DNA of 64,000 nt from Notolepis coatsorum (GCA_963971535.1 OZ020585.1:28853131-28917130); one strand, 5' to 3'; shown: positions 1 to 15,680, numbered from the stretch's first letter. The notes: generated by a model from the letters alone, not told the origin. Translations and numbers: made by a program.

Positions 1-856
1 AATAGAAACACAACATCACTTAATACGGCCTGCATTGATCTATTTATGATATTAAATAAATCGATTGGGCTTAAGAGGTTAACTCTATCTGTAATAACAG
101 TTATTTATTTAGAACATTTTGTTATTTATTGTTGAAACACACCACACAAAATAAATTGCATGTATTGTGTTTTTAAATGTTTAAATATCAACATTATCTG
201 GCCATCCTCAGTAAATGTTATCAAACTCCTCTGACCTCGTCTGGTCTTTCCAAAGACCCAAGAGACAGGACAGTAATATATATATATTTGTGGAAAAGGC
301 TCCCTCTTGTCTAGTAATATTTCACTCTTATACTAAACATGTAAAGGTACCCACATTTGGTACCAATTGATCTAGCGGTGAATCGGTACTCGTTAGTAAT
401 TCGGTCTGTACCCTTAAAAGTAGAGTTTGGTACCCAACCCTACTGTTGACCACCAAACAGAACCTCTGTATATATCTGGATGCAGGCATTTAGGACGGGC
501 GATATGTGGAAGATCTGTGGATGAGTGGGGGCTTAGGTGGGGCCGTTTTAGTTTTGAACTGTGCCTGGGCGGAGTTGGCCAGGCTAGATTGTGGCGGAGG
601 TCGGCAATGGCTTTGATATAAGGAGCAGTTGAGAGTTTACGCAGTATTCTGTGGTCTACAGAGGGAGGGGTCTTGAGTTCCCCCACTGAATGTTTTAACC
701 TAATCCCATTATCAGTGTAGCGCACTGCCTCTCTCTCTCCTCTCCTCTCCTCCCCCTCTCTCCCCAGCCCCCTCCCACTCCTCTCTCCAGCTGACCAGCT
801 GTTCCTGCCAGGGCTCGCGACAATGTCCGATGTGTTCAGATCACTGAGTACCCCCC
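1..856. other. Unassigned AT-rich DNA, presumed intron
   Basis: No exon, RNA gene or recognisable mobile element was found. The stretch is AT-rich with a short (AT)n run near 279 and becomes pyrimidine-rich from about 730. It is presumed to be intron of the RalGAP alpha gene whose exons lie downstream, but no upstream exon is in the window to prove it. Confidence 0.4.
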
Positions 857-874
857 TACACACGCACACACACG

Positions 875-939
<65 letters not shown>

Positions 940-1278
940 AGCAGTCCATACACGGCCAGAGCAGCAGACAGCTCCAAAGCTGGGGCCTGGAGAGAGAGAG
1001 GGGGGGGGGGGGGGGGGGGTAGCTCGGGGAGTTGGGTGGGAGGGGGCAAGCACAGGCCTGTCAAACGCAGAGCCCTGACTCAGGAGGCAGCCCGGCCCGG
1101 ATGGCATATGGCGTCTAGCTTCATACAACATGCAAAAGTATTCTCCCCCTCCCTCCCTCCCTCCCTCCCTCTTTCCCTCCCTCCTCCGTTGCTAATGCAG
1201 AATGACTCATAGCATTACTCATTTAAAAAAAAAAAATGTTTAAACCCCTCCACCCCTAGTTCCTCCTCTCTCTCTCTC

Positions 1279-1309
<31 letters not shown>

Positions 1310-1310
1310 A
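857..1310. repeat. Cluster of simple repeats: (CA)n, poly-G, (CCCT)n, (CT)n
   Basis: A (CA)n tract with some CG steps runs from about 860 to 937. A pure G run lies near 1001-1019, a (CCCT)n tract near 1142-1186 and a (CT)n tract at about 1264-1308. Long open frames across them encode only VC, HT or SL dipeptides and are artefacts. Confidence 0.9.
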
Positions 1311-1628
1311 CCCAGCCTGTAACAAAAGCCGTCCCCTGCGCGGCACCCACACACTGAAAGCCCTGGGGGCCTAGCCCAGCCTGGGCTGTGAGCCGCGTGG
1401 GGGCCGGCCCTCTTAAACACAGGTAGATCAGGCGTGGAACCAGACGGTAGACAGCAGGGACCCAGAGCCCCGCCTGGGACACCATACACACACTGTTGGT
1501 GTCAAGTTGGTGTGGCTGTGTGGGTGTGTGTGTACATGTATGTGCGTGGTTCTATTTCTTGTTTGTTTTGCGTTTTCTGTGTGAATGGAAATTTAGTTTT
1601 TGTTTTGTAATGTCCTGGCTGAAAAACA

Positions 1629-3402
<1,774 letters not shown>

Positions 3403-5955
3403 CACTGAAAGTGTTAATACAGCCTCTAACAGAGCACTTGATACAATCTCTAACATAACACTTAATACAGCCTCTAACAGAGCACTGTTAACATCTGAGC
3501 TGAGGTTTCTGTTTAGAGAAATAAAACCATGCTTTTCCTTGTAAGGTATTTCACGTTGTCGAAGTGTCGAATTCTTACGGAGGTGGGGAAGTATTATGGT
3601 TTACGGATTGCACTAACGGGGGGGAGATAAGGATCTTATCTACCAGTATCGGAGACGTCAGGACCATTAAAAGTACACAACGCAGAGGAATTGGATGGAG
3701 AGCCAAACAGACGAAGACGTGATACTGGCCAGTTTGATCAGAATCTTACAGTTGGCACTTAATACAGCCTCTAACAGAGCACTTAATACAGCCTCTAACA
3801 GCACTTAATACAGCCTCTAACAGATCACATAATACAGCCTCTAACAGATCACATAATACAGCCTCTAACAGAGCACTTAATACAGCCTCTAACAGATCAC
3901 ATAATACAGCCTCTAACAGATCACATAATACAGCCTCTAACAGATCACATAATACAGCCTCTAACAGATCACATAATACAGCCTCTAACAGAGGACTTAA
4001 TACAGTCTCTAACATAACACATAATACAGCCTCTAACAGATCACATAATACAGCCTCTAACATAACACTTAATACAGCCTCTAACATAACACTTAATACA
4101 GCCTCTAACAGAGCACTTAATACAGCCTCTAACAGAGCACTTAATACAGTCTCTAACAGAGCACTTAATACAGCCTCTAACAGAGCACTTAATACAGCCT
4201 CTAACAGAGCACTTAATACAGCCTCTAACAGAGCACTTAATACAGCCTCTAACATAACACTTAATACAGCCTCTAACATAACACTTAATACAGCCTCTAA
4301 CAGAGCACTTAATACAGCCTCTAACAGAGCACTTAATACAGCCTCTAACATAACACTTAATACAGCCTCTAACATAAGACGTAATACAGCATCTAACTAA
4401 ACTTAATACAGCCTCTAACAGAGCAGTTAATACAGCCTCTAACAGAGCACTTAATACAGTCTCTAACAGAGCACTTAATACAGCCTCTAACAGAGCACTT
4501 AATACAGCCTCTAACATAACACTTAATACAGCCTCTAACAGAGCCCTTAATACAGCCTCTAACATAACACTTAATACAGCCTCTAACATAAGATTTAATA
4601 CAGCCTCTAACAGAGCACTTAATACAGTCTCTAACAGAGCACTTAATACAGCATCTAACATAAGATTTAATACAGCCTCTAACAGAGCACTTAATACAGT
4701 CTCTAACAGAGCACTTAATACAGCCTCTAACAGATCACATAATACAGCCTCTAACAGAGCACTTAATACAGCCTCTAACAGAGCACTTAATACAGCCTCT
4801 AACATAACACTTAATACAGCCTCTAACATAACACTTAATACAGCCTCTAACATAACACTTAATACAGCCTCTAACAGAGCACTTAATACAGCCTCTAACA
4901 TAACACTTAATACAGCCTCTAACATAACACTTAATACAGCCTCTAACAGAGCACTTAATACAGCCTCTAACATAAGATTTAATACAGCCTCTAACAGAGC
5001 ACTTAATACAGCCTCTAACAGAGCACTTAATACAGCCTCTAACAGAGCACTTAATACAGCCTCTAACAGATCACATAATACAGCCTCTAACAGAGCACTT
5101 AATACAGCCTCTAACATAAGATTTAATACAGCCTCTAACAGAGCACTTAATACAGCCTCTAACAGAGCACTTAATACAGCCTCTAACAGAGCACTTAATA
5201 CAGCCTCTAACAGATCACATAATACAGCCTCTAACAGAGCACTTAATACAGCCTCTAACATAAGATTTAATACAGCCTCTAACAGAGCCCTTAATACCGC
5301 CTCTAACAGAGCAGTTAATACAGCCTCTAACAGAGCAGTTAATACAGCCTCTAACATAAGACTTAATACAGCATCTAACTAAACTTAATACAGCCTCTAA
5401 CATAACACTTAATACAGCCTCTAACAGAGCAGTTAATACAGCCTCTAACAGAGCCCTTAATACCGCCTCTAACATAAGACTTAATACAGCCTCTAACAGA
5501 GCACTTAATACAGCCTCTAACAGAGCACTTAATATAGCCTCTAACATAAGACTTAATACAGCATCTAACTAAACTTAATACAGCCTCTAACAGAGCAGTT
5601 AATACAGCCTCTAACAGAGCACTTAATACAGCCTCTAACAGAGCACTTAATACAGCCTCTAACAGAGCACTTAATACAGCCTCTAACATAACACTTAATA
5701 CAGCCTCTAACAGAGCACTTAATACAGCCTCTAACAGAGCACTTAATACAGCCTCTAACATAAGACTTAATACAGCATCTAACTAAACTTAATACAGCCT
5801 CTAACAGAGCAGTTAATACAGCCTCTAACAGAGCACTTAATACAGCCTCTAACAGAGCACTTAATACAGCCTCTAACAGAGCACTTAATACAGCCTCTAA
5901 CAGAGCACTTAATACAGCCTCTAACAGAGCACTTAATACAGTCTCTTAAAAGAGC
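3403..5955. repeat. 24-bp minisatellite, about 92 units, with outlying founder copies
   Basis: The unit is 24 bp with the core TAATACAGCCTCTAACAGAG. Variants replace AGAGCACT with ATAACACT, AGATCACAT or ATAAGATT. The main array runs from about 3751 to 5955, and a few units stand apart at about 3408-3490. A shortened 22-bp unit recurs at about 4389, 5371, 5561 and 5775, giving spacings of 982, 190 and 214 bp, each a multiple of 24 plus 22. This shows that blocks of units were amplified together. Because 24 is divisible by three, long minus-strand frames of an 8-residue LEAVLSAL-like repeat stay open, but nothing suggests they are expressed. Confidence 0.97.
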
Positions 5956-6992
5956 ACACAGTGGCAACACTATTTTAATTCTAATGGATTTTCACTGGAT
6001 TTTCTTTAGCAAACCTGAATCATAGGGTGTGTATTATTATAGTTCCATGGTATTGACGCCTATCAAGACAATATTTCAATTTTAACTTAAATTATGTGTC
6101 CTTGTTGGAAATAAAAAAGCTTGGGGGGAAATCAATTATGGCAAAAATAAATAAATAAAATAAAAATTAATAAATAAAAATATTGTATTCTATTGTCTTT
6201 GCTAACGTGAGGCTGCCGTCCGTCAGCCAAACACCCTGACCCCCCCCCCCTCAGTGTCAGTGCAGGAGTGGTCAGGCAGTGCATCGCCCCTAAGAAAGAG
6301 GACATCTTCATTGTGATTGATGTGCAGTGCGGCGGTTGCGTTCTAACGCGGGGTGTAAAAACCTGTCTGTCTGCTTTTAGTGATTAGCATGCAGCTAGCT
6401 ATTCCATCTGTTCCCCCCTAGCCCTGTTTAATTAATGAACTTTCTTTCCTCCGCCCCGCAGTCAGCCAGCGCAGCACTAAAGCAGACGCCGTTAGCCCTC
6501 TCAGGTTATCCAAATGGATGCGTGTTCTTGTCCCCCCCCCCCCCCCCTCCCACAATGGGTGCGTTCTCATTGATTAGTTGCGTTTTGTTTCCCCCTCCTT
6601 TTGTCTCCGGGTTCTTGAAGGGAGGGTTAATGAGCTTTCCTGGCAAGCCTTAGCACTTGGAATCCCTGGATAAATGGGAATAATTTTGTTTTGTTTTGGG
6701 CTTGGCAGAGATGCGAACCCTCATGCCACCGTGTGTGTATGTGTTGCCACCGTATGTGTGTGTGTGCGTGTTTGTGTTTGTGTGTAGATATGTGTTTGGA
6801 TGCGTGTGAGGAGGGGAGGGGGGGGGGGGTGCGTAGCATTTCATCCCTGCTGCTTCATTCTTCCTCCTCAGAGCCGGAGAGGCTGGAACGCTCTAACAGT
6901 TGGCTTTGTTGCTATTCAGCTTCCAGCCATCTCAGCAAAAACTCTTCTCTTCCTCCTTTTAAAATTTTTTTTTTACAACCAAGTACTGTCTC

Positions 6993-7049
<57 letters not shown>

Positions 7050-7055
7050 CTCTCG

Positions 7056-7090
<35 letters not shown>

Positions 7091-8116
7091 TCTCTCTCCC
7101 CTTCTCTCCTTCTTCCTACCATCTCTCTCTCTCTCGTTGCAAGGCGGTGGACAGCCTTTTGTCCGGATAAAGCTGCCCTCCTTTGTCCGCGCGGTCTTTT
7201 TTATCCTCGTGCTAATCGCCGTGGTCGTGTGCCCGCGCCGGAGCCCATATTTCACGCTCCTCTCCCCTTTGTTGGACACACCGCCCCTGATAAGAATCCC
7301 AATTCTAGGGCCTCTCTGATATTGAAATCCGACGGCGGCGTGGAAAGAGCCTTCAATCATCCATTATCTGTGCTCCAGTGATTACCATTCAATCTCCCGG
7401 GGGCCCGGGGCCTCCTCATCAGCGGGCCCCGGAGCCCAGGCTGCTACCCCCCCCCCCCCCCCTCCCCCGAAAGAACCCCTTCGCACCCGTGTCACATTCA
7501 AACGTATCCATAGATATTCCCGGAGCCGACTTGAGACGGCCCCGCGCTGAAATGTCAGCAAAATGTCACTCGCCGCTCTCCCCTGGAATCTCCCGCCTCT
7601 GCCGTGGCCCCTGCGTTTTTTAGGACCCTTTTGTGAAGACACCTCATGACATTATTGGGTTCCTTGTCCATAAATGGCCGTTCGTTTTCTTCCTTTTTTT
7701 TTTTTTTTTAAACAATTCCCTTTTATAATTTTTTTTTCTTTCCCTTTTCAAGACGAGGCTTTTAATGTCACCGACTTAATTGGGTTGTTTTTAAAGAGGA
7801 AGTAGTTGATTATTTATAAGTTCTACATTAATGCCTCTTTAGGCACTTCAAAGGCAGTGGCTGGCCCTCCGCTGGCCTCATTGTTCCCCCATAGAGGATG
7901 TCCTTGTGCCCTGCAGCATTTGCATTTCTGCCCCAAATGGAATTTTATGCACCGAAAGACGAGGCAAGGCGAACAAAAAGCCAGGACGAAAAAAACAAAA
8001 CATTAAAGTGGTGCATCGTAGCGCATTGTCCAGCCCTTCTTACAGGAAGCGGCCCTTTGATGTGTTAATGTTGATATTCTGCGTTTCATTGTCAAGTGGT
8101 GGTTGTGACCAGTGGG

Positions 8117-8148
<32 letters not shown>

Positions 8149-8354
8149 CTGAGGAATATCTTCCTGTTTCTGTCCAGTGTCACTACTAGCCGTACAGTGC
8201 ACCACTCTGGCAGCGCTGCCTTTGATGTTCAACAAAGAGAAAGTGTTTTGGTTTTTAAAGGGACGAGGCATTTCAGCAGATCCCAATAATCAGCTCAAGA
8301 CACGTAACCCGCTTAGTGCCGAGGGCTTTGTCCCGACGTACTGTAACGCCAGAC
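5956..8354. other. Presumed intron with poly-C/G runs and a (CT)n tract
   Basis: No exon could be supported. The stretch holds C runs near 6241, 6531 and 7447, G runs near 6826 and 8118-8147 (about 31 bases), and a (CT)n tract at about 6989-7135. The non-repetitive parts at 7150-7430 and 7620-8060 look like ordinary or possibly conserved noncoding DNA. Confidence 0.45.
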
Positions 8355-8890
8355 TGGGGGGTTCCTACAGTACAACGTTGAGATTACCGTCTCAATTTGG
8401 GGTTCATACAGTACAACGTTGAGATTACCGTCTCAATTTGGGGGTTCATACAGTACTGGTGTTGAGATTACCGTCTCAATTTGGGGGTTCATACAGTACT
8501 GCGTTGAGATTACCGTCATTATGAATTGAAAATGGGGGACCCTGATGTAAACAAGGCGAAAGTATTTTTCTGGTCTGCATCCCCTTAACAATTGTGTGTA
8601 TTGAGCCGTACTGTACTGTACCCATTCTGTAATCTGTTAATAAAGTTTTCAATCAATCAATCAAGATTACCGGCTCAATTTGGGGGTTCATACAGTACTG
8701 CGTTGAGATTACCGTCTCAATTTGGGGTTTGTACAGACAGTACTGCGTTGAGATTACCGTCTCAATTTGGGGTTCATACAGTACTGCGTTGAGATTACCG
8801 TCTCAATTTGGGGGTTCATACAGTACTGCGTTGAGATTACCGTCTCAATTTGGGGTTCATACAGTACTGCGTTGAGATTACCGTCTCAAC
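8355..8890. repeat. 41-42-bp minisatellite, about 10 units, interrupted
   Basis: The unit contains GAGATTACCGTCTCAATT followed by a G run and TTCATACAGTACTGC. Each unit carries an internal inverted repeat, TGAGA and TCTCA around TTACCG. A 147-bp insertion at 8518-8664 splits the array into about four units before and six after. Confidence 0.93.
8518..8664 (+). mobile_element. Retrotransposon 3' tail inserted in the minisatellite
   Basis: The insert ends with AATAAAG, TTTTC and an (AATC)n tail, the kind of 3' end seen in L2-like fish LINEs and the SINEs that use them. A similar tail occurs near 62,700. GATTACCG occurs on both sides, so the insertion probably landed inside one minisatellite unit. 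Only the 3' end is present. Confidence 0.6.
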
Positions 8891-9213
8891 TTTCCACACT
8901 TACATGTAGCTTGCATGCTCCTCCTGGTGTTTGTCGAAATGTCAGAAGAGCCCTGTGTAGCAGACGTCCACTTATCCAACGAGCTTTGTCTAGATAAACA
9001 ACAGCTCCCAGCGCCTCCGTTTTATGTGGTGCACACATCTTCATTAGTTATGTATAGCCTCTAATTACTATTGATGAGACTCTAGCAGATTTGGGTACAA
9101 ATCTATAGCTTTTGTTATTCTAATGAGTGTTATTTACCCTCAGATCTCGGAGCCAGGGGGGCTATGGAACGGCCTTTGTGGAGGCAGATATGGCCGGGCC
9201 ACTCTGGCTACAC

Positions 9214-9729
9214 CCAGTGGCGGAAAGTAACTGTAAAAGTAAAGTGTTTTTACTCAAGTAGGTACTGTACTTATGTACAATTTCAAGCTACTTCTATTTT
9301 ACACAAGTATTTTCATTTTAGGGAACTTTATACTTTTACTCCACTACATTTCAAAGGAAATTATTGTACTTTTTACTCCACTACATTTATCTGAACCAAT
9401 CAGTTACTTGCATAGGAAACATGGCAAAAATGTATGAAAATTATATACTTTCCCATTTGAAGCCTGTCAACTTCAAGAGGACATAATCAGAGCAGCAGAA
9501 CTTGACCACATACCACTTTAACATAACTTGACCGCTTTCATGTACTGGAATACACAAATGTCATGTAGAATGCATACTTTTACTTTAGATACTTAAGTAC
9601 ATTCAATAGCAAATACTTTTACTTGAGTAGAATTTGAATGGAGAACTTTTACTTTTACCTGAGTACTCATTTATCTGGGTATCTCTACTTTTACTTAAGT
9701 AAAGGAACTGTGTACTTCTTCCACCACCG
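9214..9729. mobile_element. Non-autonomous hAT-like element, 516 bp
   Basis: The element starts CAGTGGCGGAAAGTAAC and ends CTTCTTCCACCACCG, imperfect terminal inverted repeats. The interior is full of ACTTTTACT and AAGTA motifs, typical of a very abundant family of fish hAT-type MITEs. There is no coding capacity. An 8-bp target duplication could not be recognised, so the ends or flanks have probably decayed. Confidence 0.75.
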
Positions 9730-10572
<843 letters not shown>

Positions 10573-13045
10573 TTACCATCCTCATCCCCCACCATTACTC
10601 CAGGTAGAAGACTAGGTTATCATCCCTAGCTGCCCCACCACACCCCACAATCACTCCAGGCTTCACTCCTTTAAGCTTGGGGTTCAGATTGGAAAGAAAT
10701 TCAAAGAATGAAGGGAGGACAAAGACAGTATTTTACCATATTCACACGACGGCCATTTTGCAAAATGATGAATACAGTCAGTGCATGAAAGGAAGATAGG
10801 CGGGGGGGGGTGTCAGTCATACCTAGGAAGGCCAGACCTAGGAAGGAGTACTCCTCAGCTTTGCCTAAAGGCGGTTATCGTAGGTCGGTGCTTGTGTTTT
10901 GAGCCCGTCTGCTCATATGGACGTATGAAACGCCCGGGGAAAACAACACACAATAGCCAACAAACAACAATCACGGTCTGTATCTATAATGCGCCACAGT
11001 CATTTATTCCTCTGCTGTTCCATCATGCATCTCCCCAGTTATCATTGTCATTTCCAGCATATGGAGGAAATCATCCAGAGAACAAATTGGCCCAACAGCG
11101 CTGGCGCCGCGCACAGGATGCCATTCCCCCCCCCCCCCCCCCCCCCCCGATAAGAGCCTAGGACTTCATTAGAATCACAATGGCATTGATTGAAATATGC
11201 CCGAAATGGAGAAATGAGGGCAAATGAATTCACTCTTGTCCCCCCAGCAACTAACCTTCCTGCCGCACGCATTCAGGACAACTGTGATCGCATGTAACCC
11301 TGTGCTAATCATTAGCATTCCCCGCTAAATGCCTGCCATTTTGCATAAGGCCAGACAGCTTAATTGGTCCATTGAACCTTTCATAGAAGGGGGCAAGGGA
11401 GGAACAAGAGACCGTGTCCTGGCAGATAGGTGAACAGAGGCACCTGGCGTAAGCGCATAACAATCATTCCCCCGCACATGCCACAAGCGTCATTAAAATT
11501 GCAGAGGCCGCTGTCCGATTGGTTTTAATATTTCATTAGTTGCTTGTCTATACACTCCTGCCATAAGGTTTAAATCAGAGCCGTTTGGCATGACCCGGTC
11601 TTAACAGGCTCCTCCGGCAATTAGCGTGTCAAGAGGGTATCTGTGTGCCAAAGGGGTTAAGGATCCTCGTGTAGTGATTGGAGATGGCTACAGGTGGGAA
11701 GACTGACCTCGTTTCATTCTGGACTCTGGATTCATTAGCTCAAATTGAGAGCAGATAGATGGTTCCATGTCTGTTCTGATCATGACGAATAGTGGAAACT
11801 GGGGGGTGGGCTACTTGTATAAATGACACATATTCACCTCAGGTGGCTCTCACGACTGCCACCTTTGTCCTGTCCTAATAACCTAGCCAGAGCGCTGAGG
11901 CATTCATCTCACTCTGGCTATCATAGACCACAAAAGGCATCTTCAAAGAGAGCTAGCGCCCAGCCACTCACAACACGGTGTCTGCTAATCTTCAGCCCTA
12001 TCAGCCTTTTGTGATTCATGTCATTATGACTTTCTGTTAATGCACCGCGGAGGCCTGTGTGACTGTCTGGCTGTAATGGGCCTGTGTTTGATTAATCATG
12101 TCCATGCATTGTGTTTTCACATCTAAGGCCTGCTCCGTTAGTGCTCATCAATGGGGAACAGAGCCCCCTTTGAAAAGGGGACAGGTGACAGGCGCTCATC
12201 TGAATACCCAAGATGGCGGTCATGTTGTTGTGGAACATCTTGCTTTGGGATGATTTGTTGTGACCTCAGGGAACTTTGAGAACTTGAGGTTGTATTTTGT
12301 CTCGGGATGTTAGAATGACTTCCTGCTGTATCATTTATACACCAGATACACCATCAAGGGTGTCACCATTGACCTCTGTGTAGGTTCGATTCTCATGATT
12401 TGCTGTGGAGTCTTAATCGATTTTTAGTGCCCTCCCGTGTGGTGGGGGATGCTGAGCCGCCGGAGACCTGGCATGCTTGAGAAAACGGGCGACTGCCTCC
12501 TCCGGTTGCGCTCGTAAATAACCGGGCCGTGCCGTGCCAGCAGCTCTCAGACACAGAAGTTTGTCTGCAACTGTGGCAAATCTGTGTGAAGTCACCCGAT
12601 GGAGCAGTGATGATGTCAGAGGTTAGGAGTGATGTCACGGCCGTAACTCCCCGTCCCCCTGTCTGAGGCCCAGATGGACGGTGGTGAGGTGGTAAGGTTG
12701 GAGCTTTAGAGGTCGACGCCATGGGAGAACCCCCCCAGGAGGTGTCATTAACCTGGGCTTACAGTCCCCCCCCAGGGACCCATGAGCTCCACTCCTGCAG
12801 GACCTGTCCCTAATTAGGCTACTTGTTAGAACTCACTGGAACCTTTTCCCCCGCTATAGACCATCTGATTGTGTTCTATATCTACACACACATTCTATAT
12901 CTAAACAGTCGCACACACACAAACACACCTACTACACTAGTCCTAATCCGTCTTTCACACACTCCTGTGCTTCCGGTCCCCAAGCTGCATCTGTGGTAGG
13001 AAGCTGTTTAATGAGACACCCCAGTTTGAGTAGCTGCCATGCAGA
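10573..13045. other. Longest repeat-poor stretch of the upstream intron
   Basis: Apart from a C run near 11,128-11,148 there is little simple repeat here. The part at 11,040-11,640 has evenly mixed composition and many homeodomain-type cores (ATTA, TAAT). No exon with matching splice sites was identified. Confidence 0.35.
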
Positions 13046-13079
13046 ATGAAGGTGGGACCCACAGACACACACACACACA

Positions 13080-13130
<51 letters not shown>

Positions 13131-13500
13131 TAGTCACTTCACTGGCTAGTTTCTGTCTCTCACTTCTCGGTCGAATTCTCTTCCTCCTTCCATTCATTGC
13201 CACAGCCGTTCTCTCTAACAGTAGAGATATCTCTCTCTCTCTCTCTCTCTCTCCCCCTCTCTCCCTGTTTCCCATAATCACCTCACACCTCCACTTCTGC
13301 TGAGACGAGCTTCACACTTCGGCACTGTGCTGTAACAACAGGTACCACCGGCACTCACTGCCTGGCTCTCTCTCCAATCAACACCTGCCTCTGCCCCATC
13401 CCTCTTTCTCTCTCTCTCCCTTCTCAGAGGATCTTTGTCCATCAATATTTCCTAGTCATGTCCCCTGCTCTCTGTCCATTTCTCTCTTTCTCTCTCTGTT
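13046..13500. repeat. (CA)n followed by (CT)n-rich tracts
   Basis: A (CA)n tract runs from about 13,056 to 13,128 and a (CT)n tract from about 13,229 to 13,262. Scattered CT-rich sequence continues to about 13,520. Confidence 0.9.
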
Positions 13501-13988
13501 CTCTCTCCATCTCTTTTTCCACATTGATTGACAGCACCGTCCTCACCCGCACGGCCCTCTGTAATCGGTTTTCTCCACATCGTTGATTCCTGGAGATGGC
13601 CTTCCGAACACTCTGCTGATTTTGAATGTCTTGGGAGGTAATGTAACACCGAGCCGCTTTCATTTACCGCCCGGCTCCCCCGACGGACGCAAGGCCGCGC
13701 GCCGCACTGTTGACCGGGTTTCAGGTTCGACTCTTGTCACCAGACCCATCCCGTCCCATCCCGCCACTGTCGTTTCTTTTTAAACAACATGTTCGCCAGC
13801 TGAAAAGTAGCATTTAAGGATTTGTAGCTCTTGAATGCGTCCACGCTGATGGGGGTGTGTGTGAGTGGAATGCATGAACAATGGTATATATCAGTGAGGT
13901 GGGGGAGGTTGCTGTCCTGTCAACAACCAAAAAAATAAATAATGGTCACACGCTGGAGCCTCCGCTTTCTTCCGTGCTGCTTGCATTA

Positions 13989-14017
13989 AGCACCCCCCCC
14001 CCACACACACACGCACG

Positions 14018-14070
<53 letters not shown>
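13989..14070. repeat. Poly-C plus (CA)n microsatellite
   Basis: A short C run is followed by (CA)n with a few CGCA steps near its start. Confidence 0.92.
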
Positions 14071-14544
14071 AGCTACCCACCCCAATCCTTAACGGGCCAA
14101 TTATGTGACTGCTGGGAGTCAATGGCGCCGCGAGCCACTCCTGGGCTCTTCTCCTCAGCAAGGTCAAGCTGATTGGCCCAGATTAATGGGCAGATGTGGG
14201 CCTGAGAGAGGAATAGGGGGGGTCAAGCACCTAGTGGCACCCTCCACCTCACATCCAAGCCATCCCCCTCTTCACCACGAGAGGCCCCGCTTAGCACCAG
14301 CGGGTCTACAAACAGGCTTAACCTTGACTGCTGCTGCTCACACGCCTAGGGGCCACAGGGAGGGCCTCTCCTTCTCTGTGAGGTAGAGGTGGCCTCTTCT
14401 TTTTCTGGGGTCTTTCTGGGTGTTACATCTTTAGGTGTCTGGACTGACCTCTATATGAGTGCATAATGTTACTTGTTTGATTATTATAATATTAAAGTCT
14501 AACTTGTACATGTCAGCCCCATCTCGGGTGATGCTCAAACAAAT

Positions 14545-14840
14545 GGACCTCGGCCTGAAGGTTAGAGAAGCGGGTTTGTGAGCGGAAGGTCGCCGGATCG
14601 ATCCCCCGAAGCGGCAGGAGGAATCTGTGCAGGGAAGTGAATGAATAACTCTCTCCCGTCCCGGCCTGTCCCGTCCCTCAATACCAACTACTGAAGTGCC
14701 CTTGAGCAAAGCACTTAACCCCCAACTCCTCCAGTGGGAGTTGCTCTGTGGCCAACAGTGTCAAGACTGTGGTTGTACTGCAGAGCATCCGTGCTCAGAG
14801 AACCTACCCTGGGTTAAAAAATAATAATAATAATAAAGGA
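14545..14840 (+). mobile_element. tRNA-derived SINE ending in an AAT-rich tail
   Basis: The head carries a B-box-like GGATCGATCCC after TTGTGAGCGGAAGGTCGC. The body includes GTGCCCTTGAGCAAAGCACT and CAACTCCTCCAGTGGGAG, hallmarks of a common fish SINE. The 3' end is an (AAT)n tail at about 14,817-14,837. Such elements are transcribed by RNA polymerase III and moved by a partner LINE. This one belongs to a different family from the copies near 47-63 kb. Confidence 0.75.
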
Positions 14841-15186
14841 ATGCCGAGCCCCGTGCCGGTTACATTCCTCCACTAGCCTCTTTGCTCGTCCAGTGGAGTT
14901 TGGGGCCTGAGACAGTCTCCTCCCTTTCACACCCAACAGGGTTTATACCCCAGAAGTTCCTAATGTCTCAATCATAGATCCTTACTTCCACAGAGCCTGA
15001 CCACCCCATAGGTGGAACACTAGAAGCCTTTCAGAGCTAATTGACCTCTGTGGCTTATGGCCGGAATGGAAGGGGTGAATTCTCAGAACGGGGCATCTAA
15101 GAACCTGTCTCTTTCTCCCATCTGTAATCTGGTCCTGTGGAGACCCCCCCCCCGCTGTGCTGCCCTGTCTGCAGATTAACCTTCCT

Positions 15187-15188
<2 letters not shown>

Positions 15189-15234
<46 letters not shown>
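15189..15234. repeat. (GT)n microsatellite
   Basis: About 46 bp of GT repeat. A second short GT tract lies at about 15,427-15,448. Confidence 0.9.
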
Positions 15235-15235
<1 letters not shown>

Positions 15236-15569
15236 AGATGGAGTGCGAGCCAGGGGCCAGTGGCGGCGTGAGGCCTTCTGTTAGCAGGGGGGCCGGGGCA
15301 CACAAAGAGAGGGGCTGGATGGCCTGGTGCGGGACTTTGCTCTCTGGAGAGTCACAGGTTCAAGGGTCAACATAGGCTCCTTTTAAGGAAGTGTGTGTGT
15401 TGCCTACTTATGCACAAACGCCTGTATGTGTGTGTGTGTGTGTGTGTCTGCATGAATTTGAGGTGGGGTTACACAGGGCACAAATGGATCCCAGTAGACA
15501 AACATTTTGATGGAAGGTCCCTGCGGGGAGAGAGACACAGAGAGAGAGAGGGGTGGAGAACAAAGGGAG

Positions 15570-15680
15570 AGATGATGATGAGTAGCAGTGGTGGTGGTGA
15601 CGGTGGTGATGGTGATAGTGGTGGTGGTGGTGATGATGATGATGGTGATGATGGTGATAGTGGTGATAGTGGAGGAGGCG
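15570..15680. repeat. (GTGGTGATG)-type trinucleotide-rich tract
   Basis: Interspersed GTG, GAT and AGT triplets give G-, D- or H-rich frames. This is simple-sequence DNA with no sign of a gene. Confidence 0.8.

Noticed and set aside
4041-5357. A 438-codon minus-strand frame of repeated LEAVLSAL-like octapeptides
   Set aside because: It arises only because the minisatellite period is 24 bp. No promoter, splice structure or non-repeat coding sequence supports a gene.
3751-5955. Regularly spaced repeats that could suggest a CRISPR array
   Set aside because: The repeats are contiguous without unique spacers, and the genome is vertebrate. The same applies to the other arrays.
6462-6505. A possible exon after CCTCCGCCCCGCAG reading SQRSTKADAVSPL
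   Set aside because: The donor is weak, the phase cannot be tied to a neighbour, and no RalGAP similarity could be established.
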